Shown: positions 33,945-43,511, counted from the stretch's first letter. The stretch: DNA of 64,000 bases from Rhizobium brockwellii (GCF_000769405.2 NZ_CP053439.1:2976001-3040000), one strand, 5' to 3'. Notes: generated by a model from the letters alone, not told the origin. Made by a program: numbers and translations.

Positions 33945-36900
33945 TCACATATCCGACCCCACGACCTCGAACGGACCCCAATATAGCGGGTGGGCGAATC
34001 GTCCCGCGTCGACCGCCCTCAGGTCGCGCATCGCATCGCCAAGAGCGGACGCATACGATTTGTCCGCGGCTTTGGCTCTATTTTCGAACATTTGGGTGGT
34101 AAGCGCCGCCGTGGCCATGGAGTCGACCGCCCAATGCGAGACGACAAGGTTACGGGCTCCGGCGAAAAAAAACGCCTTCGCAAGTCCCGACAGTCCCTCG
34201 GCACCCACCTGCTCCGGCGCGGCGGTGTTGCAGGCGGAAAGAAGAACGACATCAGCGTTCAGGTTCAATGCCGCGATATCGCTGGCCGAAAGATATCCGT
34301 CATCGATCGCCGTCGCGGCGGCGGGAGGCGTCATGATGAGGCCTGCCTCCTGAAGGCCGCTAATTTCGCCCGCGAGCAGGCCGTGCGTCGCGAATGCCAA
34401 TGTCTGGAAACGGGTAAGGTCTTCTGCCTTGAGCACCGTCTCCGTTGCATTCTGCCCGAGCAGCAGTGAATCATCGGATGCGTTGAAGGTCTTCTGGAGC
34501 GCACGCAATTCATCGGCCGTCTCCGGAAGACGCGGTAGGGCACGGATGTCGCTGACGTTTGCCCCGCCCCTCAAGGTAGCGATTTTCATCGCATCCACGC
34601 TGCCGCGTTCGGTGTCGGGATCGCCGTCAAGCGTCGGGTCGCCGATTCCCAGGAATGGCCGGTCACCTGCCTTCGCGTTCGCGCCCGCCCTGAGCATCGT
34701 CAGGGACGCAACAGACGGGACTCGGGTCACGACATATCTGTCCGAAAACCACTTCCCATTGACGAAGTCGTCGCGCTGCATTTCGGCAGTCAGCAACACC
34801 GCAAACGGTATGCTTTCGAGCGCGCCGTCGGGGACGAGGATGAGATGCTCGGGCGGCTTCGACCATTGCGCCTCGATCGGCTCGAAGAGCTGTCGATACA
34901 GCTGGTAGGCAGCTTCGCTGCGGAAAGCCGGAAGACGTCCACCACGAAGCTCAAGGCCACGCCGAAGGTCGCGGACCAGGCCATCGACGTCCTCGGAAGA
35001 CATAGCGGTCTTAATCACGGTCGCCTTGGTCGAAGTCACGGCCATAACCAGATAGTTCTCGCCCGTGTTCAGGAACGCGATCAGCGCCTCTTTCTCGGTT
35101 AACTCCTGCGCAACCTGCGCGGCGGGCACGGCTACCGTGCCCGCGATTTCGACGTATCGGGGAAACTGCTTCGCGAGTTCGACGTCGAGTTCATCGACTT
35201 TGGCGGCCAGAGCCTTTCGGTCGTCTTGCTGTTCCGGAGACATTGTCAGCCATTGCTGGCGCAGTTCCTCGCGTTCTTTGGCAAGGTTCGCGAGGGCCGG
35301 CGATACAGCCGAAAGCCTGCCCGCAAGGCGCGCTATCGTCGCGCCCGTTCCGCTCGGCTTCATCATCTGAATGATCTGGAACATGGCTTCCAGATCGTCG
35401 GGAGAAAGATCGGTTCCATCGACGAGAACGTCCAGAGCCTCGGTCAGAGCCGGGCGGGCAATGCGGACGATCACTTCCCTGGTTTCGTTGCGCGAAAAGC
35501 TCTGAAGGCCAAGGACAAAGCGGATGTAGGAAACCAAGGCCTTTGCGTCCTCGCGAGCAGCCGGGCGGTCGTGAAGTCTTTCGTTTGCGATGATGCGTCC
35601 GTGATAAGCACCGATTACCCTTTCCCAATCGAGGCTCGATTGCGCTTCCTGGCCCCCACCTCGTCTGCTGTAAGACAGCTTTTGCGGGATGTGTTTGCTG
35701 AAGGCCGTGTTGGCCAAAAGCGGTTTCTCAAGTATCAGCCACCGCCATCCATCCAGGTACGTCTGTTCCTCGTAAGCTTCTGAGAGCCAGGCGCTGAAAA
35801 TCGTCTGAGGCGCGCTGGCTGACTGATAACGCTCGATCGCAGGCCCAGCCCACGATCTGGCCATATCGATTTTGCCTGCCTCCAAAAGCGCAGTCGAAAG
35901 AAATGCTGCGTCGAAATCCTTCGAGAATCGATCATCGCGCCGGGCGTTTACTGGCATCTGCTGAATATAGGTTTCGTAGTCCCGCGGCTTTTCGAGGAAT
36001 TTCCGTTCTCGGCTCGAGAGCTTTCTGTCTTCGAAAGCGGTGCTTTCTCCGGGTGCGAAGACCATTTTCGCCCATGGGCGGACTTGTTTGTATTCGGGTT
36101 CGTCCAGCAGCTTTAGAAGCCTCCAGTCAGGCACCGCGAAAAAAGGTTGGCTCTGAATGGACTGTGCGATATTTGGCGTTGATTTGAGCTCAGCGCGGAG
36201 AGTTTCGACGTCAACTGACTTTTCTTCAGTGCAGAATGAAACACGTACAACGGCTGGCAATTCCCTCGGTTGCTGCGCACATATGGCCTGAGCGACCTTC
36301 GGACCAATCACGGGCAGTTTTGAAACCGGGCCGGGGCCATCTTCTTCCTCGCCTGGTTTCGGAATTCTTGCGCCCAACGTTTTAAGTGCCGCCTCAAATC
36401 CTATTGGGTCGTCGCGAATTATCGAGGCGTAGAAGGCCAGTTCTGCAGGCGGATCGGCATCGATATCCGAGAGCCTCTCGTAGGCGGACAGGAAACTATC
36501 GGGCGACCCGTAGTATGATTCGAACGTCGACATTTCGCGCAAGCTCTCGACAAGGAACTTCTTCCCTTCTTGAGACTGTCCGGCAGCCGCTGGAAGAAGC
36601 TCGATGCCCATTTCAAGATAGCGAAGACCCTGCCCGATGTCGCCTTGCGACCTCATCCAGGCGGCCCACTGCACCGAATTCGCGCAGAATGGAGGTATCC
36701 CGCCATAAACCCTATCGTAACCGTCTGCGCTCTCATATCCGTTGTAGCTCCAGGGAATGAGCCTGCAGAAGTAGGCCGCTTTTGCCTTGTCGCCGGTGTC
36801 GTAAATCCCTTCCCATTGCCCCAGGAGGGTCATGAGATTATTACGTCCCTCGGCAATGAACGGCATAAGGTTGCGGTCAACAAAGAACCTTGTTGCCACA

Positions 36901-37841
36901 TGGTCGTAGGGTACCATGTTCGGGGCCTCTTGATATTGATCCCAACCGACGGATTTCCCGGCATCTGGGTCGTCGTATATGAAGAACGGTGAGGGCTTCA
37001 TTCGACCTATGAAAAGCTTCTGATCGCTCACACTTTTCGCCGCATTAAACGCCGAAGCGAGTTCGGCGTAAGCACCTTTCTCGTCGCCCCCGGACGCAAG
37101 TTCAGATGCCCTGGCACGTGCAGCCGCGAACGTTGCTATGAGCGGGTTCCCATCGGTCTCAGCGATCCTCAAGCGCCTGAGCGGACCTTCGAGACTTGCG
37201 TGGCCATCCCCTGTCGGCACGTTGTAGACGTTCCTCGCGATCTTGATTTCCGCCTCAGCAACCTTCCGCTTTGCATCGGCTCCATCAACGGCATCGAACA
37301 GCGTCGGAAAGAACTGAAGCTGATAGGCGTTGTCGTTGAACCGTTTCCAATGGATGGCCAAACCATTCCGGAGTGAGGCTTCGGCACTCTTCTTGTCACC
37401 GAGCGCAAGGTACGCCATGCCCGCGAACCTATATGCGCGGGCCCGCTGGATGATGAAGCCGTCGTGTTCCCCCTGGTAAGGCTTCAGCATATCCGCACCT
37501 GCGACAAGGGCCGCGGCAGCCCGCTTGAGCTTGTCGGTCTTCTGCGCTCCGCTCAGATAGTTCGCCTGCTTGAAGGCGGCTTCCCCGATGTCACAGAGCA
37601 GCACACCAACCTGAGGGCTCTTCTTGCCAGGCGGGACTTCGTTCATCGAAATCAGTCGACCGAGGACGACTACGGCGTCGTCAAGCTGGGCTGACGTCGC
37701 ATAGTCGGTTTGGATGATCTCTTTTACAGACGAGTGCTCAGGCCCGATCGTCATGCCTTCCATGGCCGAGGCAGTGATAATGCTCCAGACCAGAGCGGAT
37801 GCGCCCAGAACCGCGACAAGCAAGATACGGAAAAGGGTCAT
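33945..37841 (-). CDS. TPR-CHAT caspase-like protein, 1298 aa
   Basis: Signal-like hydrophobic N-terminus (residues 5-25), then a long helical region with TPR-like repeats (AYRFAGMAYLALGDKKSAEA near 140; others to about 850). The C-terminal 300 residues are a CHAT domain: PPEHLILVPDGALESIPFAV, catalytic His1153 in FATHGLLAG, catalytic Cys1204 in LLSACNTAAPE, then SGLAKAFFFAGARNLVVSHW. CHAT domains are caspase-fold (clan CD) proteases, separase relatives; some act in prokaryotic immunity (Craspase TPR-CHAT). Last gene of the CHASE2, FecR-like, CHAT operon, overlapping the previous gene by 4 nt. Substrate unknown; with the leader it would act outside the cytosol. Confidence 0.88.
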   Translation of the reverse strand: MTLFRILLVAVLGASALVWSIITASAMEGMTIGPEHSSVKEIIQTDYATSAQLDDAVVVLGRLISMNEVPPGKKSPQVGVLLCDIGEAAFKQANYLSGAQKTDKLKRAAAALVAGADMLKPYQGEHDGFIIQRARAYRFAGMAYLALGDKKSAEASLRNGLAIHWKRFNDNAYQLQFFPTLFDAVDGADAKRKVAEAEIKIARNVYNVPTGDGHASLEGPLRRLRIAETDGNPLIATFAAARARASELASGGDEKGAYAELASAFNAAKSVSDQKLFIGRMKPSPFFIYDDPDAGKSVGWDQYQEAPNMVPYDHVATRFFVDRNLMPFIAEGRNNLMTLLGQWEGIYDTGDKAKAAYFCRLIPWSYNGYESADGYDRVYGGIPPFCANSVQWAAWMRSQGDIGQGLRYLEMGIELLPAAAGQSQEGKKFLVESLREMSTFESYYGSPDSFLSAYERLSDIDADPPAELAFYASIIRDDPIGFEAALKTLGARIPKPGEEEDGPGPVSKLPVIGPKVAQAICAQQPRELPAVVRVSFCTEEKSVDVETLRAELKSTPNIAQSIQSQPFFAVPDWRLLKLLDEPEYKQVRPWAKMVFAPGESTAFEDRKLSSRERKFLEKPRDYETYIQQMPVNARRDDRFSKDFDAAFLSTALLEAGKIDMARSWAGPAIERYQSASAPQTIFSAWLSEAYEEQTYLDGWRWLILEKPLLANTAFSKHIPQKLSYSRRGGGQEAQSSLDWERVIGAYHGRIIANERLHDRPAAREDAKALVSYIRFVLGLQSFSRNETREVIVRIARPALTEALDVLVDGTDLSPDDLEAMFQIIQMMKPSGTGATIARLAGRLSAVSPALANLAKEREELRQQWLTMSPEQQDDRKALAAKVDELDVELAKQFPRYVEIAGTVAVPAAQVAQELTEKEALIAFLNTGENYLVMAVTSTKATVIKTAMSSEDVDGLVRDLRRGLELRGGRLPAFRSEAAYQLYRQLFEPIEAQWSKPPEHLILVPDGALESIPFAVLLTAEMQRDDFVNGKWFSDRYVVTRVPSVASLTMLRAGANAKAGDRPFLGIGDPTLDGDPDTERGSVDAMKIATLRGGANVSDIRALPRLPETADELRALQKTFNASDDSLLLGQNATETVLKAEDLTRFQTLAFATHGLLAGEISGLQEAGLIMTPPAAATAIDDGYLSASDIAALNLNADVVLLSACNTAAPEQVGAEGLSGLAKAFFFAGARNLVVSHWAVDSMATAALTTQMFENRAKAADKSYASALGDAMRDLRAVDAGRFAHPLYWGPFEVVGSDM

Positions 37842-38716
37842 GGCCAGTCTCCGAATTCGATTGCGTCCGTCAGGGCTTCTTTCACCCGCGGGTCGAGGTT
37901 TAGCGTCGAGATTTGCTGGACCCCTTCGAAGGCCCAGTCTCCGCCGCTATCGGAGATCGCGGCAACGATCCTGGAGGCCCGATCATAATCGTCGATTTCG
38001 GCGTCGCCGGACGCTGCATCGAACCGGGATACACCGTACAGCGTATAAGAGACGACCTCGTCTCCGGCCGTCAGCTCCAGACGGATGGCCGTTTCATTCT
38101 TGACCGCAACAGTGACGGTTCCGCTTCGGCCGCTCTCCGTGACCACGCCTTCGGCCTCTCGTCCATTGGGCGTGATCGCGACCAGACGGAAGGGCGGCTT
38201 GCCATCCACCCACCGAAGCTGGAGTACGCGATCGCCGACGACAACAAGCGGCTTTGCAATGTTGTCCAACGCGGGCACGCGCGGTTTATAGGAATCCCGG
38301 CTACGCATGGGCTTTCTCTCCCGCTCGGGGTCCCACCAGCCAAGCATTTCCGCGAGCCGCTGGTATCGACCTGCGACCTCTCCCGCCAAGCCGGGGGCCG
38401 AAACAGCATAGTCGGACGTTATCTTCGCCGTGCATCCTTCTTCGGCCTTTTCCTGGTAATCAGGCGAAGCCAACCATTCGCACGTGCCTCCGCGGTTGAT
38501 CTTCACGAATCCACGCTCGGGAACTTTCAACCGGTCTCCTTCTTCGAGGACGGTCCCGAGTTCGAACTTCATCGGAGCCCCGGCACGCGCGCCCCTCAAC
38601 TCGTTCCCGGGGCCGTAATCCACGATCAGCGCCACACCTTCCGCGGCGTTACCGAATCGTCCCGGCCAGAGAATGCTGACCGTTAGAATTAATAAGCTTC
38701 CCCACGGCAATCTCAT
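37838..38716 (-). CDS. Exported FecR-like beta-rich protein
   Basis: 292 aa with a clear signal peptide (MRLPWGSLLILTVSILWPGR). The next 100 residues have the look of a FecR-type domain: GTVLEEGDRLKVPERGFVKI, typical of proteins that present a threshold strand. A second beta region follows (PLVVVGDRVLQLRWVDGKPP) that resembles an Ig-like or substrate-presentation fold. The start lies 15 bp after the CHASE2 gene stop, and the stop overlaps the CHAT start (ATGA). FecR-like partners of CHAT proteins may be ligands or anchors; that is inference. Confidence 0.7.
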   Translation of the reverse strand: MRLPWGSLLILTVSILWPGRFGNAAEGVALIVDYGPGNELRGARAGAPMKFELGTVLEEGDRLKVPERGFVKINRGGTCEWLASPDYQEKAEEGCTAKITSDYAVSAPGLAGEVAGRYQRLAEMLGWWDPERERKPMRSRDSYKPRVPALDNIAKPLVVVGDRVLQLRWVDGKPPFRLVAITPNGREAEGVVTESGRSGTVTVAVKNETAIRLELTAGDEVVSYTLYGVSRFDAASGDAEIDDYDRASRIVAAISDSGGDWAFEGVQQISTLNLDPRVKEALTDAIEFGDWP

Positions 38717-38731
38717 TTGCGGCGGCCCCCT

Positions 38732-40033
38732 TCAGCCGTTGAGAAATGATCTCCATCCACGCCCGTCTATGAAAATTCCCCTGCAGATCGACTCCAGCGA
38801 TTCAAACGCGATCGCCAGTACCCAGATCACGATACCGTTCTGGGTCACCGAGTGAGCCGCCACCGGACCCCAATGAATGTTGCACACGATGTAGATTGCG
38901 ATGCCAAACCCCAGCGACATGGGTCCCGCAATCAACGGCTTCAGCGCCATTGTCAGGAGTGTCACGACACCTCCCACGAGCATGCTGCAAACAATTACAG
39001 CTGTGGTTTTGCATGGGGAGTTGGCTTCGATCACGTTCGGTGAATTGGCAACCGCATTCGCTATAATGCGCATGCCCTCCATTTCTCCGATCGGCGTGTC
39101 GTGAAAGTCGCCGTTATCGGCGTAGCTGTTTCCAATTATGACGAAACGGCCTTTCAGCGCGCTTGCTGCTACGGGCCGTTCGGCGAATGGAAAGGCCGAT
39201 AGCTGCACGAGGGCGGGAGCGCCACTCTCCGGAATCGTCGTCGGTGATATCGCTGTGTTGCTCCGGGGAAAGGAAAACTGGATCGGTGCGCTTTTCTCCA
39301 GCGTGAGAAGCCATTCCGGTATCTCGGAGAATTGGCGCTTTGGGCAATCGATGCCTTCGCGAGCGCCGAGGTAGTCCTCCGCCAGTCGCACGGTCTTGGC
39401 ACCGCCCTTATTGTAGGCAAAGTGAAGAAGCTGAGGCGCAAGCAATGCCCTGCAACTGCCTTCGGGAAGTTCCCACAGATTCCAATTTCTTATTTTGAGA
39501 TCGTCCTGCTGTTCAAAGAGAACATTGACCCAATAAAGAGGCTTGCCGTCCGTGAAATGTCTGTCGAATGAAATCTGCCCGAGGGGCCGGGTTTTACCGT
39601 CCTCGCCTATGGAAAGTTCTTTCGGAAACAACAGCGGAGGATCGTGTTCACTCCATTCGGCTAGCAGATTTTCCAGCGCTTCGGCGTCTGCTTGGGAGGT
39701 TGCGGCCGAAATGTCCAAGTCGACCAGTATCGCGGCAGGCTTCTCCTTCCTTGCTGTGTCCACCAACCCCGCGATTAAAGATTTACTGAAGGGAAATGGC
39801 CGATGCCATTCGGCAAAGCTAGGGTCGTCGATGCGTACCAGAGTGACAGGAATACGAGGGGATGGCAGGAGGCCGAGACCTTCGGCGATTGCATGAATGG
39901 CATCCAGGGAAGGATTTTCTGTTATTCCTTCGACGACGTTCTTCAACCGCACTGGCACCAAAACCGCAAAAACGGCAAACAGCAACAATATCGTAGATAA
40001 AAGTTTGTAACGTCTCCGTAATCTCATCGCCAT
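38732..40033 (-). CDS. CHASE2-domain membrane protein
   Basis: About 433 aa. One N-terminal helix (YKLLSTILLLFAVFAVLVPV), then a large exported domain with CHASE2 motifs: VTLVRIDDPSFAEWHRPFPF, PAAILVDLDI, and KGRFVIIGNSYADNGDFHDT followed by PIGEMEGMRIIANAVAN. Three C-terminal helices follow (VIVCSMLVGGVVTLLTMALK and two more). No kinase, cyclase or GGDEF domain is attached, unlike most CHASE2 proteins, so the output is probably the downstream proteins. The start is uncertain: ATG 40033 or 40027 preferred; a TTG at 40093 lacks an RBS. First gene of the three-gene unit. Confidence 0.8.
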   Translation of the reverse strand: MAMRLRRRYKLLSTILLLFAVFAVLVPVRLKNVVEGITENPSLDAIHAIAEGLGLLPSPRIPVTLVRIDDPSFAEWHRPFPFSKSLIAGLVDTARKEKPAAILVDLDISAATSQADAEALENLLAEWSEHDPPLLFPKELSIGEDGKTRPLGQISFDRHFTDGKPLYWVNVLFEQQDDLKIRNWNLWELPEGSCRALLAPQLLHFAYNKGGAKTVRLAEDYLGAREGIDCPKRQFSEIPEWLLTLEKSAPIQFSFPRSNTAISPTTIPESGAPALVQLSAFPFAERPVAASALKGRFVIIGNSYADNGDFHDTPIGEMEGMRIIANAVANSPNVIEANSPCKTTAVIVCSMLVGGVVTLLTMALKPLIAGPMSLGFGIAIYIVCNIHWGPVAAHSVTQNGIVIWVLAIAFESLESICRGIFIDGRGWRSFLNG

Positions 40034-40682
40034 ATGTGCGCCAAATATACAATAACCCAGCAGGATAAAAACACGGAAGTAACTTACACACAATCACGTT
40101 CAATTACTTAATTTGGGTACTTCATGTTTACTTCGCACACCGATATCGATACGTGCTTTCCCATACCATACCCTCGCCTGATCGTAACGCATTGTTGCCG
40201 CTGGCATTCGGATTGGCTCTGAGCCGATCCGAACTGGAGCAATTTCTTCAATCGAGCGCCTGGGCACCGGCAAAAGAGAACTCGGGTCGATTTGGCTGTC
40301 ACCAGCGCAAATCAGAACCGCAGCGCCGTCCACCCCGATGCGCTCACCATTATATTCGCTGTCTCGGGTAGTTTCCCCCTGCGATCTTCGCTCCGCCGTT
40401 AACCCGCTTCGCCGATTTTCCAGCCTCGAAGAATGTAGAAATAGGCTCATGAAGACCCGGCCGACGCGGAAAACCCAATGAGCGGCATCATCCCTATATC
40501 GTTGTCCAAACAAACGACATCTGTAGGCGTGTCCAAGGCAACCTTGATCGTCGCAGCGAGTGCCGGCGAAGGGGTTTTCAGCCAATAACAAAATCTTGAT
40601 CGACAACATCAGTTATCGGGACGCCTCATCGGCCCTACTTGCCAGCATTATACGGACACTTCGGACAGTGAGGGGTGGGGAG
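40034..40682. other. Intergenic region before the CHASE2 operon
   Basis: About 650 bp, AT-rich next to the CHASE2 start (40030-40130), presumably its promoter. A minus-strand frame of 169 codons (40100-40609) has no RBS, no domain and an Arg-rich composition, so I do not call it a gene. No repeat or RNA gene recognised. Confidence 0.45.
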
Positions 40683-40877
40683 ATGCTTCAAACTTGCAAA
40701 CTATCGGCAGCCATGGCAGCCGCCTTCGTCATTGCCATATCGGCATCGTCGTGCACCACGAGCTCAAACGACTCGGTGCAGACGGGTTCGGTCGGCTATA
40801 CCGCTCAGAGCGCTGACTTTGCCCTTCGGCCTGCCTGCCGCGATGGATTCGGCAACGATCGTCCATGCAGCTATTAG
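40683..40877 (+). CDS. Small lipoprotein-like exported protein, 64 aa
   Basis: Starts MLQTCKLSAAMAAAFVIAIS, with a lipobox-like SASSC near residue 23, then a polar region and the C-terminal motif RPACRDGFGNDRPCSY. A purine-rich GGGGAG directly precedes the ATG. It is paralogous to the convergent gene at 40980-41171 (NPACGGGF ending in CSY). Function unknown. Confidence 0.6.
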   Translation: MLQTCKLSAAMAAAFVIAISASSCTTSSNDSVQTGSVGYTAQSADFALRPACRDGFGNDRPCSY

Positions 40878-40979
40878 CGCTGGAAAATTAGAGTCTGATT
40901 GCGGCGATAGTTCGCTTCCGGCGATGGCCGGGATCACACGACGTCGCCCGGCTGCGTCATGCCCGACCGGTGCACGTTT

Positions 40980-41171
40980 CTAATAGCTACAAGAACGGCC
41001 ATCACTCGGTCTGAACCCACCGCCACACGCCGGATTAAGCGGCTGACGCTCATAATAACCGCCGCCGATCGACGACGTCTGGTCGAGATTTCCGGACGAC
41101 GTGCAGCCCGAAATGATCGTGGCAAGGCTGATCAGCGTTCCGGTCGCGATAGATGCGAAAAATCGGTTCAT
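40980..41171 (-). CDS. Small lipoprotein-like exported protein, 63 aa
   Basis: Starts MNRFFASIATGTLISLATII, lipobox IISGC, then SSIGGGYYERQPLNPACGGG and terminal RSCSY. AAGGAG lies 8 nt before the ATG. Same architecture and C-terminal Cys motif as the convergent gene 100 bp away. Two Cys in the tail may form a disulfide outside the cytosol. Function unknown. Confidence 0.65.
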   Translation of the reverse strand: MNRFFASIATGTLISLATIISGCTSSGNLDQTSSIGGGYYERQPLNPACGGGFRPSDGRSCSY

Positions 41172-41425
41172 CTGAGCTTCTCCTTCGGAGGGGCATGGCT
41201 TTACCCCAAGCGGGCAATCTAGCACCCACGGCGAATACCGACGAGGATTTATAGCAGCCGACCGCTCTGGAAGGCCGCTTCTAACGTCAATGTGATCACC
41301 TTTTAGGCCAGCCACCCTCAAGCCATGCACTGTCACATAACTGTCATGCAAAATTGCCCATTGTTACGGCAGCCTGGGCAAAATATATGCTGCCGGCTAA
41401 CAAAAAAAAGAATGAGTGAACTGCC

Positions 41426-41572
41426 ATGAGTGCCATACATAAACTTTTCAACCGCAATCTCCTGACCCGCTTCGTGGCTGGTCTCGGTGCGGTTCCCCAG
41501 CGTATTCGCGACGCACGCGAAGAGCGCAAGCCCGCCATCCACCCATCCTTCATGGACGATTTCGGCGCTTAA
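41426..41572 (+). CDS. Small basic protein, 48 aa
   Basis: Reads MSAIHKLFNRNLLTRFVAGL followed by a basic helix (PQRIRDAREERKPAIHP) and the end FMDDFGA. A short amphipathic, positively charged protein of the sort common in rhizobia (like DUF1127 proteins, without a clear match). The RBS is weak. Codon use looks coding, but the call is modest. Confidence 0.45.
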   Translation: MSAIHKLFNRNLLTRFVAGLGAVPQRIRDAREERKPAIHPSFMDDFGA

Positions 41573-41671
41573 TAGGACAATTGGCGAGTCAACAGACTCG
41601 TCTGCCCCGCGATTACGTCCTCCAATGTCATCTCAGTTGATATCTGATGGGAAGCCGCCAGCGGCTTCTGA

Positions 41672-42118
41672 TCAACTTGCGGCGTAAAATTCCTTGCGGA
41701 ACCAGATCCGGTCAACGGGCCGGCCTCCCGCATGCCCGCTGACCCTGCCGAATTCGACATATCCGAGCTTCGGGTAAAAATCCGGGGCCTGGGTCGAGAG
41801 CGTGTCGACGCAGGCCGCGACCGCGGCGCGGCGGCGCCCCTCTTCTTCGGCCGCCGCCATCAATTTCGTGCCGATGCCGCCCTGCCGCAGCGATTTTGCG
41901 ACCCACAGATTACCGATGAAAAGAACCGAGAAGGAAACGGACGCCGTTATTCCGGCGATAAGCCCTCCGTTCTCTCGCCAAACGATGGCAAAAGCCTCGC
42001 GTCTGATCCCAGCGCTCTCGTTGAAGGCGTTCAGGCCGTCGGAAATCGCGGTGGCGATCTCGGACGGGACGGGATCGAGCGTTTCGAACATTGCTTCCTC
42101 GTTGTCGATGGTCGCCAT
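41672..42118 (-). CDS. GNAT-family acetyltransferase
   Basis: 148 aa from ATG 42118; ATG 42091 has the better RBS (GAGGAAGC) and may be the true start. GNAT features: GGLIAGITASVSFSVLFIGN, then LWVAKSLRQGGIGTKLMAAA carrying the acetyl-CoA loop (RQGGIG), and QAPDFYPKLGYVEFGRV. Acceptor unknown. Confidence 0.85.
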   Translation of the reverse strand: MATIDNEEAMFETLDPVPSEIATAISDGLNAFNESAGIRREAFAIVWRENGGLIAGITASVSFSVLFIGNLWVAKSLRQGGIGTKLMAAAEEEGRRRAAVAACVDTLSTQAPDFYPKLGYVEFGRVSGHAGGRPVDRIWFRKEFYAAS

Positions 42119-42315
42119 ATGATAGCGAGCCGTCGGTTCCGGTCCAGCCGTTTCGGCTCTTGAGGATCGGCGGACGTCCTGCAGGTTCAGGCTCCGATAC
42201 AGGCATCCCTGACATTTTTTTCTCGCTACACATGCGCCTGTCTTTTCCGCCGTAATAGCTTCACAATCAACCGACAGAAAGCTCTTCCGGGAAACGACAA
42301 CCAAGGAATGAAAAC

Positions 42316-43056
42316 ATGGCGCCGATCTATACCAGAACAGTCCTGATGACCGCCCTTTTGGCGCTGCCGCTCGCCGCCGCAGCGCCCGCCTTCGCGCAGG
42401 AGATGAAGCCGCGCGAGCCGGTGATTTCGGTGACCGGCGATGGCGAATCGTCCGTCGCTCCCGATATGGCCATCGTCAATTTCGCCGTCGTCAAACAGGC
42501 GAAAACCGCCCGCGAAGCGCTCGACGAGAACAACAAGGCGATGAACGACGTGCTTGCCGCGCTGAAGAGCGGCGGCATCGCCGAGCGCGACCTCCAGACC
42601 TCCGGCTTTTCCATCCAGCCGCAATACAATTATCCGCAGCCGGTCGACGGCCAGCAGCAGCAGCCGCAGCTGATCGGCTACCAGACCATCAATTCGGTCA
42701 CCGTCCGGCTGCGCGATCTCGCCAAGCTCGGCGCGGTGATCGACCAGTCCGTCAGCCTCGGCATCAACCAGGGCGGCGACATCCAGTTCACCAATGACAA
42801 GCCGGATGCCGCCATCGAAGAGGCGCGCAAGGATGCCGTCGCCGAAGCCGTCAAAAAGGCGAAGACGCTGAGCGAAGCCGCCGGCGTTAAGCTCGGCCGC
42901 ATCATCGAGATCAACGAGAATGTGCCGCGCGCAATGCCGCAGCCGGTCTATCGCGCCACGATGATGAAGGAGGCCTCCGACGCTGCCGTTCCCGTCCAGA
43001 GCGGCGAGAACAATTACAATGTCAGCGTCACCGTGACCTTCGCGATCGAGCAATAA
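42316..43056 (+). CDS. SIMPL (DUF541) periplasmic protein
   Basis: 246 aa. Signal peptide ends at AAAPAFA-QE. The DUF541/SIMPL domain begins PVISVTGDGESSVAPDMAIV, continues with LQTSGFSIQPQYNY and ends with NYNVSVTVTFAIE. Family members such as YggE form periplasmic or outer-membrane oligomers and reduce oxidative stress. AAGGAATG upstream of the ATG. A strong hairpin follows the stop. Confidence 0.9.
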   Translation: MAPIYTRTVLMTALLALPLAAAAPAFAQEMKPREPVISVTGDGESSVAPDMAIVNFAVVKQAKTAREALDENNKAMNDVLAALKSGGIAERDLQTSGFSIQPQYNYPQPVDGQQQQPQLIGYQTINSVTVRLRDLAKLGAVIDQSVSLGINQGGDIQFTNDKPDAAIEEARKDAVAEAVKKAKTLSEAAGVKLGRIIEINENVPRAMPQPVYRATMMKEASDAAVPVQSGENNYNVSVTVTFAIEQ

Positions 43057-43063
43057 GCATTAC

Positions 43064-43095
43064 AGCCCCGCGCGTCATTTCAGACGCGCGGGGCT
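43064..43095. terminator. Strong hairpin after the SIMPL gene
   Basis: A 13-bp perfect stem (AGCCCCGCGCGTC with its complement) and a 6-nt loop, starting 7 bp after the stop. No T-run, but the stem is long and GC-rich. Confidence 0.7.
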
Positions 43096-43230
43096 CGGAT
43101 TGCTGACAAAGTCGGCCACTGACCTTCGTCATGCTCGGGCTTGTGCCCCAAGCAGTTACCTCGGTTGATCCTCGGCACAAAGGCCGATGCTGTCCGGCTG
43201 GCGCCGACGGCTGCCGCTCACAAAACAAGT

Positions 43231-43403
43231 CCCCTCCCCAACCCCTCCCCACAAGGGGGAGGGGCTAACATGCCGCCCCCACTTCACATGACCTCCATCG
43301 TAGCAATCCGTAGAGCGGTAACAGCCAGCGACACGTCTGCTTTTTGGTCCCGCCTGGGCCACAGCTTAGCCCCTCCCCCTTGTGTGGAGGGGTTGGAGAG
43401 GGG
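43231..43403. repeat. Inverted intergenic repeats, Rhizobium mosaic type
   Basis: A C/G-rich segment at 43231-43268 (CCCCTCCCCAACCCCTCCCC, then ACAAGGGGGAGGGGCTAA) returns in inverted orientation at 43366-43403 with a few differences, with about 97 bp between. Such CCTCCCC-rich palindromic pairs are common between Rhizobium genes. The stretch 43096-43470 holds no gene. Confidence 0.7.
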
Positions 43404-43470
43404 TCTTGGATTCATACACAAGGCCCGCGATGATGCCGGAGGAAAGAGCGCAGTCAAACTGAGCGCAAAA

Positions 43471-43511
43471 GAAAACCGCCCTTGCCGATCCGGGGAGACG
43501 GGCAAAGGCGG
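43471..43511 (-). terminator. Terminator after the 43560 gene
   Basis: Read on the minus strand: CCGCCTTTGCC, a 14-nt loop, GGCAAGGGCGG, then TTTTCTTTT. Stem of 11 bp with one G-T pair, positioned about 50 bp after the stop at 43560. Confidence 0.7.

Noticed and set aside
40100..40609. 169-codon minus-strand frame upstream of the CHASE2 gene
   Set aside because: No RBS, no recognisable domain, Arg/Ser-rich composition; more likely non-coding.
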